Below are positions 8,968 through 16,816 of a DNA stretch of 64,000 nt, in pieces. The number at the start of each line of letters is the position of its first letter. The first letter of the stretch is position 1. The stretch is from Paenibacillus illinoisensis NBRC 15959 (GTDB taxonomy: Bacteria; Bacillota; Bacilli; Paenibacillales; Paenibacillaceae): NCBI RefSeq assembly GCF_004000925.1, contig NZ_BIME01000003.1:62001-126000 (forward strand), in the 5' to 3' direction. Both the position numbers and the translations under genes were made by a program. Under the pieces are notes generated by a model, which had not been told where the DNA came from, made no database searches, and saw nothing but the letters and a program-made list of their open reading frames with translations.

Positions 8968-10427
8968 GTTCCCATCTCCTTCATGAGTAGATTGACGGCC
9001 ATGCGTGCACTTTGCATTACGATCGGAACGCCACCGCCTGGATGCACCGATGCTCCTGCTGCGTACAATCCGCGTATCGTCGGAAACGGCTTCGGCTGCG
9101 GCCGATACACACCCGATTGAAACAGAATAGGTGCAATACCGAAACTTCCACCGCCGTAGAGTCCATCTCGCTCGGCATCTGCTGGCGTGCGTACTTTCTT
9201 CCACCTGATCGATGCACGAAGTCCCGGGAAACCACGTTCTTCCGCTTCCTCCAGCACCCGTTCCACCAGAGCCCCACTCTCCCTGGACCAGTCCACACCT
9301 TCTGCGTCTGGCACCGGAACAAGGAAATACAATACACTTTGACCGGCTGGCGCAGCGGAATCATCAACAGCTACCGGGTTAAATACATAAAATGAAGACT
9401 GTTCCGGAATACGGCGCTGATTGAATACTTCCCGCAAGCTTCCATCAAGACTGGGTGGCAGGAAAAATTGATGCGTCGTTGCATCTTCCCAAGTTTTGTC
9501 GACCCCAACATAAATCAACACACACCCGGATGAGGGACGATAGGGTTTCTTTTTGCGCACTGCTTCCGGTATGCCGCCCAGTAGACCTGTCAGATGAGGG
9601 AAATCGCCATTATAGATGACTGCGTCCACATCTTCCGAACCAGCAGCCGTTTCTACCCCTCGGCAAACGCCATGTTCAATTCGCAGTCCCGTTACTTCCG
9701 TATTCAGCACAACACGCCCGCCACGCGCGATCAGTTCGGATTCCAGAATTTTCGGTAATGCAGCATATCCGCCCTTCACCATCCAGATTCCATATTCATG
9801 CTCTGCATAAGGAAGAAGGGAATAGATTCCCGGAGTACCGAATGGCGAACCGCCAATATACAGACTCTGAAGTGAATAGGCATCAACCAGTTCCTCATGA
9901 TGAAAATAATCTCCTACAGCTTTACGTACGCTTTTGTGTGCACGGAGCCTGCCCATCAGGGACATGAGAGACGGTGTGAAAAAATCCCTTTTCCGCGGAA
10001 AAGCTCTTTCCAGAAAAGCAGACCGTCCTGCCGGGAACAGGGTATCCATGTCCTTCATGAATCTTGTGAACCCTCGGCTCTCTCCCGGGAATAACCGCTC
10101 GATCTCGTCGGCCTGCTGACCGCGATCTGTCATCTTGGTCATGACACGTCCGCTGCTGTAGTGAACCCTGTATAACGGATCACAGCGGAGCAGCTCCACT
10201 TTGGAGCGATCCACCCCAGCCTCCTCCAGAATGCCATGCAGCATGTCGGGCAGAAGTACGATGGTTGGACCCTGGTCAATGCGATATTCCCCGTTCTGCT
10301 CATAGCCGATGCGTCCGCCAACCCGGGAACCCCGTTCGTAAACGGTGACGTCCCAGCCCTGCCGATTCAGCAGCAGTGCCGAGGTCAGCCCGCCAATGCC
10401 TGCTCCTACAATGGCTGCCCGCTTCAT
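8964..10427 (-). CDS. crtN: CrtN-like carotenoid desaturase
   Basis: This 487-residue FAD enzyme has GAGIGGL at 8-14 and a C-terminal GASVHPGGGVPIVMQSAR motif. GPTIVLLPDM and LQSLYIGGSPFG correspond closely to stretches I recall from S. aureus CrtN (GPTIVMMPDV, FQTLYIG), the desaturase that converts dehydrosqualene to diaponeurosporene. Both ends of the gene overlap neighbours by 4 bp (ATGA), so it is embedded in a tightly coupled operon between a CrtI-like gene and the synthase. The number of double bonds introduced is not predictable from sequence. Confidence 0.82.
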   Translation of the reverse strand: MKRAAIVGAGIGGLTSALLLNRQGWDVTVYERGSRVGGRIGYEQNGEYRIDQGPTIVLLPDMLHGILEEAGVDRSKVELLRCDPLYRVHYSSGRVMTKMTDRGQQADEIERLFPGESRGFTRFMKDMDTLFPAGRSAFLERAFPRKRDFFTPSLMSLMGRLRAHKSVRKAVGDYFHHEELVDAYSLQSLYIGGSPFGTPGIYSLLPYAEHEYGIWMVKGGYAALPKILESELIARGGRVVLNTEVTGLRIEHGVCRGVETAAGSEDVDAVIYNGDFPHLTGLLGGIPEAVRKKKPYRPSSGCVLIYVGVDKTWEDATTHQFFLPPSLDGSLREVFNQRRIPEQSSFYVFNPVAVDDSAAPAGQSVLYFLVPVPDAEGVDWSRESGALVERVLEEAEERGFPGLRASIRWKKVRTPADAERDGLYGGGSFGIAPILFQSGVYRPQPKPFPTIRGLYAAGASVHPGGGVPIVMQSARMAVNLLMKEMGT

Positions 10428-11974
10428 GAATGACCTCCGGCTTCAGCAGTCTTCACATAAGTAGACCGGTTTGAACGGGTTTTGGCATCCTCTTCCTGGA
10501 TCAGCCTGACACTGATTCGAGCAGACTCAAATATCGTAGGCAGTCCGCTGCCCGGGTGGGTTCCACCGCCGACCAGCCATACCCCTTTCAGCTCTTCGAA
10601 CTGGTTATGCGGACGCAGATACATCATCTGACCCAGATTGTGAGCCATATTAAATGTCGCACCGCGGTACACATCCAGTTCATTTTCCCAGTCAAGCGGG
10701 GTAAACATCATGGACTCTTCGATACGACTCCGAATGTCTGCGAGCTCCGGGATCGCTTCAAGCCGCTGCATCATCGCCTCGCGTACATTCTCCCGTTCCA
10801 CATCCCAATCAATGTCCCCGGTAAGGTTCGGAGAGGGCATAAGCACATATAATGAAGATTTTCCTGCAGGTGCGAGTGTCGAATCGAGCTTGGAAGGGTT
10901 ATGAATATATAGAGACGGGTCAGCGGACAATACTTTGTGCTTCGTGATCTCGTCCACGTTCAATCGGTAATCTTCGGGAAAGTAAATCGAGTGATGCGGC
11001 AGATCAATCTCGCCGTCTACTCCCAGATAGAGCATCGCTGTAGAACAGGAGTACTTCTTGCGTTTCATTTTCTCCGGCGTATATTTCTTAAGCACACCCG
11101 GTTCGAACAGATGGTTCACCGCATGGGCAAAGTCTGCATTAACGACCACATGATCCGCTTCAATGCGTTCACCGTTCTCAAGCAGTAGTCCCTCGGCTCG
11201 GCCGTTACGGACGACGACCTGCTTCACCGGACAGGATGTATGTATACGTCCACCATATTCCTTTACAATGTCAGCCATGCCCTGGAATACGCGATTCACA
11301 CCGCCAATCGGATGAAACAGCCCATAATGGTGCTCAATGAATGACAGAATCGTAAATGTACCCGGACAATCCCAGGCAGACATGCCCAAATATTTGGATT
11401 GAAACGTAAAGGCCCAGCGCAAACGCTCGTCAGTAAAATAACGGGACAGGATGCCATAGACGGTATTGTTCACGTCCAGCTTCGGAAGAGCCGTTATCGC
11501 ATCCTTGCGCAGATAATCTGTCAGCTTGCCGAAAGGCCGACGCAGCAAAGGCATGACTTTACCAAACTTGACTTCCTCATCCTGCATGAACCTCAGGTAA
11601 TGGTCTTCATTACCAGGGAACAATTCCTTGATCTGAGCAGCAGTATCTTCACGATTACGGGAAGGCGTGAACACCTTATCCCCGAAGTTCAGGGCATACA
11701 AGGGTGTCAGTTCCTTCAGATCCACGTAATCGGACAGTTTGCGTCCTACCAACTCGAACATCTCTTCAAGCAGCCCGGGCATCATCAAAAACGTCGCGCC
11801 CCGGTCGAATCGGTATTCTCCGAGCTCCAGCCTGGCAGAACGTCCACCAATCACCGGTTGTTTCTCATAAACGTCCACTTCATATCCCTGACCGGACAAT
11901 AACATGGCCGCTGCAAGCCCGCCTGGACCCGCACCAATTACAGCCGCACGTTTACGTTGCTGATTAGATATCAT
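10424..11974 (-). CDS. Third CrtI-like phytoene desaturase family protein
   Basis: This 516-residue protein is the first gene of the crt operon. It has the N-terminal motif GAGPGGLAAAM and the C-terminal motif GGGTHPGSGLPTIFESARIS. The middle part (CSTAMLYLGVDGEIDLPHHS, and LAPAGKSSLYVLMP) is the most CrtI-like of the three paralogues. I place the start at the ATG at 11974, which has AAAGGTGAG upstream; an in-frame GTG at 11983 overlaps that site. Its role relative to crtN is unclear. It may desaturate the other half of the chain, as in Halobacillus-type CrtNa/CrtNc pairs, or oxidise an intermediate. Confidence 0.82.
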   Translation of the reverse strand: MISNQQRKRAAVIGAGPGGLAAAMLLSGQGYEVDVYEKQPVIGGRSARLELGEYRFDRGATFLMMPGLLEEMFELVGRKLSDYVDLKELTPLYALNFGDKVFTPSRNREDTAAQIKELFPGNEDHYLRFMQDEEVKFGKVMPLLRRPFGKLTDYLRKDAITALPKLDVNNTVYGILSRYFTDERLRWAFTFQSKYLGMSAWDCPGTFTILSFIEHHYGLFHPIGGVNRVFQGMADIVKEYGGRIHTSCPVKQVVVRNGRAEGLLLENGERIEADHVVVNADFAHAVNHLFEPGVLKKYTPEKMKRKKYSCSTAMLYLGVDGEIDLPHHSIYFPEDYRLNVDEITKHKVLSADPSLYIHNPSKLDSTLAPAGKSSLYVLMPSPNLTGDIDWDVERENVREAMMQRLEAIPELADIRSRIEESMMFTPLDWENELDVYRGATFNMAHNLGQMMYLRPHNQFEELKGVWLVGGGTHPGSGLPTIFESARISVRLIQEEDAKTRSNRSTYVKTAEAGGHS

Positions 11975-12070
11975 GCCACTCACCTTTCTTATGGTCCGAA
12001 ACCTACTCTTACCATTCCTAACCTATTATTAAACCATTGAAGAATCACCGAAGCGGATAATAGACAAAAC

Positions 12071-12110
12071 GTTATACAAATATAATACAAATATTATACG
12101 AACTTGTAAA
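12071..12110 (-). promoter_or_regulatory. crt operon promoter overlapped by three 11-bp CarH-type repeats
   Basis: On the minus strand, TTTACA (12105-12110), a 17-bp spacer and TATTAT (12082-12087) form a good sigma-A promoter. On the plus strand, three adjacent 11-mers start at 12071, 12082 and 12093: GTTATACAAAT, ATAATACAAAT and ATTATACGAAC. The first fits the nnTnnACAnnn pattern known for Thermus CarH fully; the others differ at one position each. The -10 box is the first six bases of repeat 2, so bound CarH would block RNA polymerase. The regulator is encoded directly upstream. Confidence 0.75.
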
Positions 12111-12162
12111 CATAAATATGACTCACGGGTCAAATAATCGAAAAAATTAGCGTTAATATCAC

Positions 12163-12205
12163 AAAAAGGCACCCCTTAACGCGCTTGCGTCATAGGATGC
12201 CTTTT
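12163..12205 (-). terminator. Terminator between carH and crt operon
   Basis: The arms around AAAAAGGCACC (from 163) and GGATGCCTTTT (to 205) pair, with an inner ACGC/GCGT stem. T-runs are present on both sides. It lies downstream of carH and upstream of the crt promoter, so the two are separate transcription units. Confidence 0.75.
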
Positions 12206-12292
12206 CTTGAATAGCCTATACCTTATCATGGGAGAGCATTCGCTCATTCAACTCTTCGGTCACATACACTTGTCGGCCGATGAACTTAACAC

Positions 12293-13225
12293 TTAGCCCT
12301 GTGTTCGGGTTGGATTGTCGGTCAGATACTCGCGCTCAAGCCATGCTTGCCAGTCGGATGATTCCTCCGGCATGACCCACTCCGGATAAGCTGCATTTTC
12401 ATTGCGCTCATACCCCTTGCCTCCGAGGATAAAGCGCATATGCGGAAACTCGGACTGAATGCGATCGATCAGGCGATCACACTGCTCGCTTAAGGCTGGA
12501 TTCGTAATGGAGAGACAGACCAGCTTAATCTTTTGCTCCCGGATAATGGGGAAAACCCCTTCCTCCGGAGTATTGGCACCGAGATATAATACTTCGGCTC
12601 CATTTTTACGCATAAACAACGAGAACAACAGCAATCCCACCTGATGATGCTCCCCCTCCGGACAGAGTGCCAGAACTTTGGGCAGATGCGGATAGATCGG
12701 GAACAGATGGAAAAACTGATAGAACCGCTGTGAGATCAGCTGGGTCATAAAATGTTCCTGTGCGACTGATGCTCTGCCCTGCTCCCATGCATCCCCCACG
12801 CGAACGAGAATGGGTACAAGCACATGGTAAAACATCGAATCATATCCATACATGGTAAAACCAAAATCAATCAAACCGTTGGCACGTTCACCTTGGAAAT
12901 GGTAGAGCGAGTCGTATATCTGATCGGTCATGCGTAAGTAGGCCTCTTCCATTGTGGGAACAGGCGCGGTGAGCGGACCCGGAATGACCGCTTCTGGCGT
13001 TTTTGCTTTGTTTTCTTTTAACATGCGCACGGCTTCCGATATGTTGGTCTGATGCTGTTCTACCTGCTCCTTCAGCCAACGCAAATCTTCAACATTTTCA
13101 TCCGTGTACAACCGATAACCCGATTCCGTCCGTTCAGGGGTTACCGCACTGTACCGATTCTCCCAAGCCCGGAGCGTAACCGTTGGAATGTCCAGCATGG
13201 CAGCGACTTGTTTGATGGAATACAC
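12293..13225 (-). CDS. carH: CarH/LitR-type B12-dependent photoreceptor repressor
   Basis: This 310-residue protein joins an N-terminal MerR-type HTH (residues 1-70, VTLRAWENRY) to a cobalamin-binding module. The Wx9EH signature is W147 with E157-H158, and the B12 Rossmann domain carries ExHxxG as E192-x-H194-xx-G197; spacing matches Thermus CarH closely. The family is a tetrameric dark repressor with adenosylcobalamin that falls apart in light, releasing carotenoid genes. Residue 148, next to the conserved Trp, is Glu where Thermus has the upper-ligand His132. The start is a GTG at 13225 with a modest site. It lies directly upstream of the crt operon and has its own repeat-bearing promoter. 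Confidence 0.9.
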   Translation of the reverse strand: MYSIKQVAAMLDIPTVTLRAWENRYSAVTPERTESGYRLYTDENVEDLRWLKEQVEQHQTNISEAVRMLKENKAKTPEAVIPGPLTAPVPTMEEAYLRMTDQIYDSLYHFQGERANGLIDFGFTMYGYDSMFYHVLVPILVRVGDAWEQGRASVAQEHFMTQLISQRFYQFFHLFPIYPHLPKVLALCPEGEHHQVGLLLFSLFMRKNGAEVLYLGANTPEEGVFPIIREQKIKLVCLSITNPALSEQCDRLIDRIQSEFPHMRFILGGKGYERNENAAYPEWVMPEESSDWQAWLEREYLTDNPTRTQG

Positions 13226-13317
13226 TTGATTACCTACTCTCTTTTCTGAAATATCCCGACCGTCAATAGGTTAACGAATACTTCCTCCGTCCTTGTCAAG
13301 TATATGGAAATCCCAAC

Positions 13318-13368
13318 ATTCTACAAAAATAATACACTCATTATACACAACGGTCACACACCTGTCGA
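13318..13368 (-). promoter_or_regulatory. carH promoter with tandem 11-bp CarH-type repeats
   Basis: On the minus strand, TCGACA (13363-13368), a 17-bp spacer and a perfect TATAAT (13340-13345) drive carH. On the plus strand, consecutive 11-mers start at 13318, 13329, 13340 and 13351: ATTCTACAAAA, ATAATACACTC, ATTATACACAA and CGGTCACACAC. All four have ACA at positions 6-8. As at the crt promoter, the -10 box fills positions 1-6 of one repeat. This implies autorepression by CarH and possibly an effect on the divergent gene at 13486. Confidence 0.7.
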
Positions 13369-13485
13369 TTGCATTCAGGCAAATCATATATGGATAAAAT
13401 ACATTTCTCTCTGTCCCCTACGCAGCCTGCGTCAATGCTCATGACAGAGTGGTAATAGTAGTCAGCACGTTTACAGAAAGGGGAT

Positions 13486-14967
13486 ATGCCGTTGTTTACT
13501 ACAAGGCGATCATCATCAGAACACCAAACATCCAGACGTCGTTTTCCATACATACGAACAGCTCTTGGACTCCTTATTCTATGGCTTGTGGCCGTCATGT
13601 TATATCAAACTTATAAGCCCCTGCCCGCAGGCATCTCCTATGAAAGCCCGGAATATCGCGTAGACGAGGTCGCATTCCTTCATGATCTCACTTATCCGTC
13701 GGCAGACGGGCAGATGGAACACGAGCAGCAGATTTTCCAGCGCATGCTGCAGATTGTGGAGGAGGCGGAGCAATTTGTTGTGGTGGATATGTTCCTGTTT
13801 AACAACTATCAGCATAAGGGTCAGCATTTCCCACCGGTTAGCGTAGAATTCACAGATGCTCTGGTCGCCAAAAAAAAGCAGCATCCTGACATGCAGATTT
13901 TGTTCATTACGGATGAAGTGAACACCAATTATAATTCGGCACCCAATGAACTGCTGGAGCGAATGAAGAAGGCCGGCATTGAAGTTGTGATTACCAATGT
14001 GGATCCACTCCGGGATTCGACGCCCGTATACTCGGCAGTCTGGCGTACGTTCTTCCAATGGTTTGGCCAGTCGGGTGATGGCTGGATTCCGAATCTGATG
14101 GCAAGTGACGGCCCAGATGTTACCATGCGCTCTTACCTTAAGCTGCTTAATGTAAAGGCCAATCATCGCAAGGTCGTAGCCAGTGAGAAAAAGGCAATCG
14201 TCTCCTCCGGCAATATCCATGATGCTAGTGCCTACCACTCCAATGTGGCGTTTGAAGTTACGGGACCCGTCATTGGAGATATACTTCATTCGGAACAAGC
14301 CGTACTGGATATATCAGGGGGAGGTCAAGTTCCTTCCTACACAGCACCTTCCACCAATCCAAACCAAGGCGATCTGCGCATCCGCTATCTGACCGAAGGA
14401 AAAGTGAATGATGCCGTATTACATGAGATCAATCTGACGGAAAAAGGGGATACCTTGTGGATGGGCATGTTCTACATTGCTTCTCCAAAAGTTCTGGACG
14501 CATTGCTTGATGCTTCCAAACGAGAAGTAGATATCCGGCTTGTGCTCGATCCGAACGAGAATGCCTTCGGCCAGGAGAAAATCGGTATTCCGAATCGGCC
14601 TGTAGCCGCCGAGCTGCATGATAAATCGGATGGCAAGATCCAAATCCGCTGGTACAACACAACCAAGGAGCAGTATCACACCAAAATGTTGTATATTGCC
14701 AAAGCCACTGGGGATCATATTGTGCTTGGCGGATCAACCAATCTTACGCCCCGAAACATGAATGACTATAATCTTGAAAATGAACTATGGGTAGCTGCGC
14801 CTGCAGATAATGAGTTTAGTCGCAGCGTGGCGGATTATTTTGAACGAGTGTGGAATAATGAGGATGCCGAGTTCACTCTGAATCTGGACGAATTCCAGGA
14901 GAAAACCACTTTCCTGAAGGGAATTCTCTATAAACTGCAGCTCATACTGGGATTTACCACGTTCTAA
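13486..14967 (+). CDS. Membrane-anchored phospholipase D-like (HKD) protein
   Basis: This 493-residue protein has a single N-terminal membrane helix (about 24-41) and two PLD-type repeats. The HxK cores are at H227-R-K229 and H398-T-K400, each followed by a GN/GSTN motif (SSGN, GGSTN). The Asp of the classic HxKxxxxD is not preserved in either repeat. This places it near cardiolipin-synthase or PLD-nuclease-like proteins acting at the outer membrane surface; the substrate cannot be assigned. AAAGGGG precedes the ATG. It is divergent from carH and shares an intergenic region containing CarH-type repeats, so light regulation is conceivable but unproven. Confidence 0.8.
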   Translation: MPLFTTRRSSSEHQTSRRRFPYIRTALGLLILWLVAVMLYQTYKPLPAGISYESPEYRVDEVAFLHDLTYPSADGQMEHEQQIFQRMLQIVEEAEQFVVVDMFLFNNYQHKGQHFPPVSVEFTDALVAKKKQHPDMQILFITDEVNTNYNSAPNELLERMKKAGIEVVITNVDPLRDSTPVYSAVWRTFFQWFGQSGDGWIPNLMASDGPDVTMRSYLKLLNVKANHRKVVASEKKAIVSSGNIHDASAYHSNVAFEVTGPVIGDILHSEQAVLDISGGGQVPSYTAPSTNPNQGDLRIRYLTEGKVNDAVLHEINLTEKGDTLWMGMFYIASPKVLDALLDASKREVDIRLVLDPNENAFGQEKIGIPNRPVAAELHDKSDGKIQIRWYNTTKEQYHTKMLYIAKATGDHIVLGGSTNLTPRNMNDYNLENELWVAAPADNEFSRSVADYFERVWNNEDAEFTLNLDEFQEKTTFLKGILYKLQLILGFTTF

Positions 14968-14990
14968 GCTACCCTGAGTTGTGTATTGGT

Positions 14991-15022
14991 CGCCTGTGAA
15001 ATTTCTGCAGGCGGCTTTTTTT
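14991..15022 (+). terminator. Terminator of PLD-like gene
   Basis: The arms CGCCTG (14991-14996) and CAGGCG (15008-15013) form a 6-bp stem with an 11-nt loop, followed by GC and seven T residues. Confidence 0.85.
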
Positions 15023-15030
15023 GAATGGAC

Positions 15031-15081
15031 TTGACATCTGATGTGAAATATGAAAATATGGTCTCCTAACGACCGTTAGGA
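15031..15081 (+). promoter_or_regulatory. Promoter region and TetR operator palindrome
   Basis: A consensus -35 TTGACA is at 15031; the -10 region about 17 bp downstream is poor (AAATAT). A perfect 8-bp inverted repeat follows, TCCTAACG (15064-15071), 2-bp spacer, CGTTAGGA (15074-15081). It ends 11 bp before the regulator start codon. This is the geometry expected for TetR autoregulation and co-control of the SMR pump. Confidence 0.7.
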
Positions 15082-15092
15082 AGGTGAATAAA

Positions 15093-15716
15093 ATGACAGC
15101 ACAATCCATACGTAATGCGGCCTTGTTCCACTTTGCCAGAGATGGATATGAAGGGGCATCCCTTCGGGCTATCGCTGACGATGTAGGAATTAAGAAACCG
15201 TCCATATATGCCCATTTCAGTGGCAAGGAAGACTTGTTCCTCCAGGCACTGGCTCATGCTTTTCAAGAAGTAAAACGCCATACATTGGAATATTTCCGCG
15301 ATCATGCCGAACTTCCCCTGGAAGACAGACTCAAGGGCGTGTTCCCCTGGTTCGAACAGGAATATAACGCTAGCCCTTCAACACGCTTGATGCTGCGCAT
15401 GTCCTACTTCCCCCCTCCCGGACTGTACAACGAAGTGATGGACATCGCACATCCATTTCTTGATGGCATGGAGCGATCACTGAACCGGCTCCTGCAGCGA
15501 GCAGTACGTCATGGAGAATTACCTTCGATTCCAACGAAACAAGCTGCCATTGCCTTTATGACTTCTCTCGATGGAATTACCGTGGAGATTATTTATGGAA
15601 GCTCTCGCCGTTACAATAGACGTCTTGAGGCGGCATGGCCTGTTTTTTGGCATGGCATTCATCATTTGAACGAAGAGGCACAGAACATCGTGCCGGAAGG
15701 AGAAACATCATCATGA
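15093..15716 (+). CDS. TetR/AcrR family regulator of SMR pump
   Basis: This 207-residue protein has an N-terminal TetR HTH (residues about 10-55, with SLRAIADDVGIKKPSIYAHF) and a C-terminal ligand domain. I start at the ATG at 15093, with AGGAAGG upstream, rather than the in-frame GTG at 15084. A perfect palindrome ends 11 bp before the start, and the stop overlaps the first SMR gene in an ATGA junction. These facts argue for a self-regulated repressor that is relieved by a pump substrate. Confidence 0.9.
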   Translation: MTAQSIRNAALFHFARDGYEGASLRAIADDVGIKKPSIYAHFSGKEDLFLQALAHAFQEVKRHTLEYFRDHAELPLEDRLKGVFPWFEQEYNASPSTRLMLRMSYFPPPGLYNEVMDIAHPFLDGMERSLNRLLQRAVRHGELPSIPTKQAAIAFMTSLDGITVEIIYGSSRRYNRRLEAAWPVFWHGIHHLNEEAQNIVPEGETSS

Positions 15717-16057
15717 ACCGCAATTGGTTATACGTATTTATCGGAGGCATCATCGAAATTGTCTGGGTAAGCGGACTGAAGCATGCCTCCAATCTATGGG
15801 AATGGGCGCTAACCGCTGCAGCTATCATCATTAGCTTCGCCCTGATCATCGCAGCCTCCAAGAGATTGCCGGTGGGCACGGTCTACGCCGTATTTACCGG
15901 AATCGGTACCGCAGGCACCGTGCTTGCGGAAATGCTGCTGTTCGGGGAGCCATTCCGTCTGGCCAAAATCCTGCTGATCGGACTGCTGCTCTGTGGCGTA
16001 ATCGGACTGAAGCTCGTGACGGATCAACAAGAAGAAGCGAAGGAAGGTGTGGCATAA
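15713..16057 (+). CDS. SMR family transporter subunit (YkkC/EbrA-like)
   Basis: This 114-residue protein has four membrane helices and the essential Glu in helix 1 within EIVWVSGLKHAS. The helix 2/3 region GTVYAVFTGIGTAG is typical of the family. Its ATG overlaps the tetR stop, with GGAAGGAG upstream. It pairs with the next gene, as in heteromeric YkkCD or EbrAB pumps. Substrates may be cationic drugs or guanidinium; the WVSGLK motif recalls Gdx-type exporters, but no guanidine riboswitch is present. Confidence 0.88.
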   Translation: MNRNWLYVFIGGIIEIVWVSGLKHASNLWEWALTAAAIIISFALIIAASKRLPVGTVYAVFTGIGTAGTVLAEMLLFGEPFRLAKILLIGLLLCGVIGLKLVTDQQEEAKEGVA

Positions 16058-16371
16058 TGGCATGGTTAGCAATTGTAGGCGCAGGTATCTGTGAGATTTT
16101 CGGCGTAATCGGAATCAACGGCGCTTCGACCAAAAAGGGCTGGCCTTATATCGTGCTTATGCTCATTTCCTTTGTATTCAGCTTCTCGCTGTTGTCCTAT
16201 GCGATGACCTCCATTCCGATGGGCACCGCCTACGCTGTCTGGACAGGCATTGGTACCGTTGGCAGCACATTAACGGGCATGTTCCTGTTCGGCGAGCGCA
16301 AGGAGGTCAAAAGGCTGCTGTTCATTGCCATGATTCTGGTGGCTGCAGTCGGATTGAAGCTGATTACGTAA
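16057..16371 (+). CDS. SMR family transporter subunit (YkkD/EbrB-like)
   Basis: This 104-residue partner subunit has four membrane helices. The conserved Glu lies in ICEIFGVIGING of helix 1, and the SIPMGTAYAVWTGIGTVGS motif is characteristic. The start overlaps the stop of the first SMR gene by one base (TAATG). It should form an antiparallel hetero-oligomer with the preceding protein, exchanging protons for a cationic substrate. The tetR-SMR-SMR unit ends at a terminator at 16397. Confidence 0.9.
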   Translation: MAWLAIVGAGICEIFGVIGINGASTKKGWPYIVLMLISFVFSFSLLSYAMTSIPMGTAYAVWTGIGTVGSTLTGMFLFGERKEVKRLLFIAMILVAAVGLKLIT

Positions 16372-16396
16372 ATATGGTATTCATTTTGTAAAAACT

Positions 16397-16432
16397 AGGG
16401 CGATTTCCATCTGGAAGTCGTCTTTTTGGTAT
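16397..16432 (+). terminator. Terminator of tetR-SMR operon
   Basis: An 11-bp stem with two wobbles, arms GGCGATTTCCA and TGGAAGTCGTC with a 2-nt loop, is followed by TTTTT. Confidence 0.8.
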
Positions 16433-16482
16433 ATCATGTAAATAGGCATATGTACGCTGTGAATGTGGAAAGGATGACTTGT

Positions 16483-16614
16483 ATGAAGAAATGGTTGGTA
16501 CGTCTCAGCACGCTTGCAGGCTATTCATTCCTAGCCCTCCTGGCTGCATTTTATCTGGTCGCACTGACAGCCATCATTATTCTGGCCATACATGCCTTCG
16601 GGAATGGAGCATAG
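16483..16614 (+). CDS. Small single-span membrane protein
   Basis: This candidate has 43 residues: a basic start (MKKWLVRLS) followed by about 25 hydrophobic residues and the tail HAFGNGA. GGAAAGGA lies 8 nt before the ATG. In-frame ATGs farther upstream lack good sites. The family is not recognised. It stands alone between a terminator and the next tetR gene. Confidence 0.45.
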   Translation: MKKWLVRLSTLAGYSFLALLAAFYLVALTAIIILAIHAFGNGA

Positions 16615-16816
16615 TTCTTTACACGTTTTTACGTTTATCCACGGCAATGCTCACTTCCACCTCTCTCTCCTTCTTGAAAAACTGGACTGCTCTCATTGTT
16701 CGAATTTCCAATTTCCTCCCATTTGAATTTGCTCTTCCACTTCGTTTATACTTGTTTTGACCCTGAAGTCAATTCAAGAACTCATAAGTTCCGCAGATGA
16801 GGTGAAGGTATCGTTA

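Noticed and set aside
12071..12103. Tandem repeats as a CRISPR array or microsatellite
   Set aside because: The units are 11 bp with no spacers, and they coincide with promoter elements, which fits an operator far better.
15031..15713. Guanidine (ykkC) riboswitch for the SMR pair
   Set aside because: The leader is too short and shows no conserved riboswitch core; a tetR gene and palindrome provide the control instead.
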